Shown in pieces: positions 4,749-7,698 of a DNA stretch of 7,698 bases (the stretch's first letter is position 1; each line of letters begins with the position of its first letter). This stretch comes from an uncultured Collinsella sp. (GTDB lineage Bacteria > Actinomycetota > Coriobacteriia > Coriobacteriales > Coriobacteriaceae), in NCBI GenBank assembly GCA_902489295.1, contig CABTZM010000097.1, positions 1 to 7,698 of the forward strand. Reading direction: 5' to 3'. Position numbers and translations under genes: made by a program. Under the pieces are notes generated by a model. It had not been told where the DNA came from, ran no database searches, and worked only from the letters and a program-made list of their open reading frames with translations.

Positions 4749-6764
4749 ATGGTAAAGATTCGAGAGAAGCAAACCGAGCAGCTCGAGAAGGCTGCCTCCA
4801 AGGGGCTCAAGCTCGGTGGCTGGAAGAAGATGACGCTGTCTTCTAAGATTGCCGCCGTCGTGCTGGTGTTGGTCGCCCTGACCGCGATTCTGGCGCCCCT
4901 TCTTGCCCCCTATAGCCCGGTCGAGATTTTCACTGCTCGCCAGGCTCCCGGCAATGGATTTATCTTCGGTACCGACGATAAGGGCCGCGACATCCTGTCG
5001 CGTATGCTCTACGGTGGTCGTTACTCGCTGATCATCGGCTTCGGTGCTACTGCCATGGCTCTGGTCTGCGGCTCGGTCGTGGGCGCCCTCGCGGCGGTTT
5101 CGCGCAAGTCCGTTTCCGAGGCGATCATGCGCATCCTGGACATCATCATGTCCATCCCGGGCATCGCCCTCGCTGCCGTCTTCGTCTCCATCCTGGGCAA
5201 TTCCGTGCCGTCGATCATCTTCGCCATTGGCTTTATGTACACTCCGCAGATTGCCCGTATCGTGCGCGCCAACATCGTGTCCGAGTACGGCGAGGACTAT
5301 GTCCGCGCGGTCATCGTTTCCGGCGCCAAGGCTCCGTGGATTTTGATCAAGCATGTTCTGCGTAACTGCATCGCCCCGATCATGGTCTTCACCGTTACCC
5401 TGGTCGCCGACGCCATCATCTTCGAGGCCTCGCTGACCTTTATCGGCGCTGGTATCCAGGAGCCCACCGCTACCTGGGGCAACATCCTCGCCGACGCCCG
5501 CGGTGGCGTGCTCGCTGGCCGTTGGTGGCAGGCGCTGTTCCCGGGTCTGGCTATCATGATCACCTGCCTGGCGCTCAACATCCTCTCCGAGGGCATTACC
5601 GACGCCATGGCCGCTGCTCCCTCCGCCGCCCTGGATCCGACCGATTCCTCCAAGCGCCGCGAGGCCGACCTGCTGGTCTCCGACCCCGTTCGCGCTTACA
5701 AGGAGCAGGCTCAGTCCCTGTCCGCCCGTCTTGGCGCCCTGCGCGATGTCGAGCTCAAGCGTAACGACCGCCATGTGCCCGATGAGTCCGTTGAGCCGAT
5801 CCTTTCGGTCCGTGATTTCTGCATCCAGTTTGAGCACCACGGTGATATCAACGTCGTCGATCATGTCAACTTTGATGTCCGTCCTGGCCAGACCATGGGC
5901 CTGGTGGGCGAGTCCGGCTGCGGTAAGTCCATCACCACGCTGGCCATCATGGGCCTGACCGACGATGACGAGCATCTTTCCGGTGAGGTTCTCTGGGAGG
6001 GCCGCGACCTGCTCAAGATGAGCAAGAAGGAGTGGTTCGGCCTGCGCGGTACCGATATCGCCATGGTCTATCAGGACGCCCTGTCCTCGCTCAACCCCTC
6101 CATGCTCATCTCTGCCCAGATGAAGCAGCTCACCAAGCGCGGCGGAACCCGCAGCGCCGAGGAGCTCCTGGAGCTCGTCGGCCTCGATCCCAAGCGCACG
6201 CTCGAGAGCTATCCGCACGAGCTTTCCGGCGGCCAGCGTCAGCGCGTTCTGATCGCTATGGCCCTTACCCGCGACCCCAAACTGGTCATCTGCGACGAGC
6301 CCACGACCGCTCTGGACGTTACCGTCCAGAAGCAGGTCATCAAGCTGCTTAACGATCTTCAGGCCAAGCTCGGCTTTGCCATGATCTTCGTTTCGCACGA
6401 CCTGGCACTGGTCGCCGAGGTCGCTCATAACATCACGGTTATGTACGCCGGCCAGGTTATCGAGCAGGCGCCCACCAAGGAGCTGCTCACCAACCCGATT
6501 CACGAGTACACCCGCGGCCTTCTGGGTTCCGTCCTGTCCATCGAGAGCGGTTCGGGCCGCCTGCACCAGGTGCCCGGCGCCGTTCCGAGCCCGCGCGATT
6601 TCCCCAAGGGCGATCGCTTCGCACCCCGCTCGAGCCATCCGCGCATTGGCCTGGACACCCGTCCGGTCTTCAAGCGCGTGCCCGGCACCGAGCACTTCTA
6701 TTCCGAGCTCCCCGACGAGGTGCTCAAGGCAAATGGTTTGACCCCTCACGCGGAGGTGATGTAG
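4749..6764 (+). CDS. Fused ABC transporter permease (DppC/OppC type) and ATPase (DppD/OppD type)
   Basis: This 671-residue protein joins two normally separate subunits. Residues ~1-285 are the second channel permease, with an N-terminal membrane segment, FGTDDKGRDILSRMLYGGRYSL, an EAA-type loop (DYVRAVIVSGAKAPWILIKH) and FEASLTFIGAG. A polar linker of about 65 residues follows. The ATPase starts near residue 351. It has Walker A GESGCGKS (387-394), Q-loop Gln442, signature LSGGQ (492-496), Walker B Asp516 with catalytic Glu517, and H-loop His550, so it looks fully active. The peptide-transporter C-terminal domain is present (HEYTRGLL, then PKGDRFAPR) but lacks the cysteines common there: Asp622 and Ser628 replace two and none follows. 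The frame is open throughout. Such fusions are known in actinobacterial peptide transporters. Its start is three bases after the DppB-type stop, with AGGA eleven bases upstream. Confidence 0.93.
   Translation: MVKIREKQTEQLEKAASKGLKLGGWKKMTLSSKIAAVVLVLVALTAILAPLLAPYSPVEIFTARQAPGNGFIFGTDDKGRDILSRMLYGGRYSLIIGFGATAMALVCGSVVGALAAVSRKSVSEAIMRILDIIMSIPGIALAAVFVSILGNSVPSIIFAIGFMYTPQIARIVRANIVSEYGEDYVRAVIVSGAKAPWILIKHVLRNCIAPIMVFTVTLVADAIIFEASLTFIGAGIQEPTATWGNILADARGGVLAGRWWQALFPGLAIMITCLALNILSEGITDAMAAAPSAALDPTDSSKRREADLLVSDPVRAYKEQAQSLSARLGALRDVELKRNDRHVPDESVEPILSVRDFCIQFEHHGDINVVDHVNFDVRPGQTMGLVGESGCGKSITTLAIMGLTDDDEHLSGEVLWEGRDLLKMSKKEWFGLRGTDIAMVYQDALSSLNPSMLISAQMKQLTKRGGTRSAEELLELVGLDPKRTLESYPHELSGGQRQRVLIAMALTRDPKLVICDEPTTALDVTVQKQVIKLLNDLQAKLGFAMIFVSHDLALVAEVAHNITVMYAGQVIEQAPTKELLTNPIHEYTRGLLGSVLSIESGSGRLHQVPGAVPSPRDFPKGDRFAPRSSHPRIGLDTRPVFKRVPGTEHFYSELPDEVLKANGLTPHAEVM
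6752..6760 (+). promoter_or_regulatory. Near-perfect ribosome binding site inside the end of the fusion gene
   Basis: GGAGGTGAT matches the anti-Shine-Dalgarno complement over nine bases. It lies within the last codons of the upstream gene, and the core GGAGG ends eight bases before ATG at 6765. The stop and start codons abut (TAGATG), which favours reinitiation by the same ribosomes. Confidence 0.85.
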
Positions 6765-7592
6765 ATGAGCGAGACCGCAGTCAACGGCGTCGAGCCGATC
6801 ATCTTCCTTGATGACGTCCACGTCACCTTTAGGACCCGTACCGGCTCGATTCTGCACCCCAACCTGGTTCACGCCGTCCAGGGTGTAACGATTAAGCTCA
6901 TGCCCGGACAGACCATCGGCATCGTCGGCGAGTCCGGTTGCGGAAAGTCCACCACCGCCAACGTCATGTGCGGCCTGCAGGCCCCCACGAGCGGCAAGGT
7001 CTACTTTAAGGGCAAGGACGTTACCAAACGTACCGCCGAGGACCGTCGCCACATGGGTCGCGTCATCTCGGTCGTGTTCCAGAACCCGGCCACGGCGCTC
7101 AATCCCCGCATGGTCGTTCGCGAGCAACTGCTCGACCCCATGCGCGTCCACAACCTGGGTACCGAGGCCGAGCAGGAGAAGCGCGTCAAGGAGCTCTTGG
7201 AGCTCACCGGTCTGCCCAGCTCCGCCGCCGAGGTTCTTCCCGGCCAGCTTTCGGGCGGCCAGCGCCAGCGCGTCGCAATTGCGCGCGCCCTGTCGCTGAA
7301 CCCCGATGCCATCATCGCCGACGAGCCCACCTCGGCTCTGGACGTTTCGGTCCGCGCGCAGATTCTGAACCTGCTGACCGACCTTAAGAAGGAGCTCGGC
7401 CTGGCCATGGTGTTCATCAGCCATGACATCCAGACGGTCCGCTATATCTCTGACGACATCATCGTTATGAATGGCGGCAAGATCGTCGAGCAGGGCGAGG
7501 CCAAGCAGGTCTTCCAGCACCCTCAGGACCCCTACACCAAGATGCTGCTCGGGGCCGCGCCTTCGCTGCTCCATCCCAACTTGGGAAAATAG
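6765..7592 (+). CDS. ABC transporter ATP-binding protein, DppF/OppF type, short C-terminus
   Basis: This 275-residue cytoplasmic protein is the second ATPase of the importer and would pair with the ATPase half of the preceding fusion. It shows Walker A GESGCGKS (55-62), signature LSGGQ (162-166), Walker B Asp186 with catalytic Glu187 (IIADEPTSALD), and H-loop His220 (ISHDIQTV). The early HAVQGVTIKLMPGQT stretch is typical of DppF/OppF. The protein stops soon after the DPYTKMLL segment, so it lacks most of the extra C-terminal domain that brings many relatives to about 320 residues or more. The DNA after the TAG offers no obvious in-frame continuation, so this looks like a natural short form. 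It abuts the fusion gene and is the last gene of the operon. Confidence 0.94.
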   Translation: MSETAVNGVEPIIFLDDVHVTFRTRTGSILHPNLVHAVQGVTIKLMPGQTIGIVGESGCGKSTTANVMCGLQAPTSGKVYFKGKDVTKRTAEDRRHMGRVISVVFQNPATALNPRMVVREQLLDPMRVHNLGTEAEQEKRVKELLELTGLPSSAAEVLPGQLSGGQRQRVAIARALSLNPDAIIADEPTSALDVSVRAQILNLLTDLKKELGLAMVFISHDIQTVRYISDDIIVMNGGKIVEQGEAKQVFQHPQDPYTKMLLGAAPSLLHPNLGK

Positions 7593-7657
7593 CGGCTTGA
7601 TTCCGGGGGCTTCGGGTTCGGGAGCGATTTTTCGAAACCGTTGCATCGCGGGGTATG

Positions 7658-7692
7658 GGGGCCGCGCCGCATGCGCGGCGGGGCGCCCTTTT
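7658..7692 (+). terminator. Intrinsic terminator closing the transporter operon
   Basis: CGCCGC (7665-7670) and GCGGCG (7675-7680) form a perfect 6-bp stem with an ATGC loop. It extends outward past one G/G mismatch and one bulged G through 7658-7663 with 7682-7688. TTTT (7689-7692) follows at once. It lies 65 bp after the last stop codon. The very GC-rich stem plus T-run is a classic rho-independent terminator. Confidence 0.82.
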
Positions 7693-7698
7693 CGTTCA

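Noticed and set aside
4749..6764. Permease-ATPase fusion as a sequencing artefact joining two genes
   Set aside because: The frame is continuous with consistent codon bias through a plausible polar linker, and such fusions are known in related transporters.
3801..7646. A 1281-codon open frame on the minus strand spanning the three permease/ATPase genes
   Set aside because: It is exactly in register with the sense codons and its product is a low-complexity mix rich in Asp, Gly, His and Gln. It results from missing TTA, CTA and TCA codons in the real genes, which have clear domains.
1..7698. Mobile elements, CRISPR arrays, tRNA or rRNA genes, toxin-antitoxin or phage genes
   Set aside because: No direct-repeat arrays, transposase-like proteins, terminal repeats or RNA-gene signatures were seen on either strand.

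Overview
The window is a stretch of bacterial chromosome of moderately high GC. All five genes lie on the plus strand: the 3' part of the DNA-repair gene uvrC, then a complete peptide-type ABC importer operon. The UvrC features (long N-terminal insertion, GPGAC in place of the usual Cys-containing motif), the GC-rich codon use, the twin-arginine lipoprotein solute-binding protein and the fused permease/ATPase fit an actinobacterium, most likely Coriobacteriia (Collinsella-like). That assignment is inference from family resemblance, not a database match.

Layout. Positions 2-1654 hold uvrC without its first ~85 codons. Positions 1655-2019 are a 365-bp non-coding region, AT-richer than the genes around it. 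It holds several inverted repeats, including a 9-bp-arm palindrome nested inside a 10-bp-arm inverted repeat, plus weak promoter-like sequences. Positions 2020-3633 encode an extracellular solute-binding protein of family 5, with a twin-arginine signal and a lipobox. Positions 3634-3788 are a 155-bp gap with four consecutive dyads, including a 14-bp stem-loop without a U-tract and a perfect 18-bp palindrome. Positions 3789-4745 encode a DppB/OppB-type permease. Positions 4749-6764 encode a single-chain fusion of a DppC/OppC-type permease with a DppD/OppD-type ATPase. Positions 6765-7592 encode a short DppF/OppF-type ATPase. A strong intrinsic terminator closes the operon at 7658-7692.

How the genes work together. 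The lipoprotein would capture the solute, probably a di- or oligopeptide, outside the membrane. The two permease domains form the channel and the two ATPase domains power it, so four polypeptides supply the five usual parts. The three membrane-complex genes are packed 0-3 bp apart and are probably translationally coupled. The binding-protein gene is separated from them by the dyad-rich gap, which could let it be expressed at a higher level.

I see no tRNA, rRNA, CRISPR array, insertion sequence or phage gene, and nothing that clearly marks a novel system. The points most worth a second look are the dyad-rich leader (1820-1900), the altered cysteine sets of UvrC and of the fused ATPase, the permease-ATPase fusion, and the dyads between the binding-protein and permease genes.
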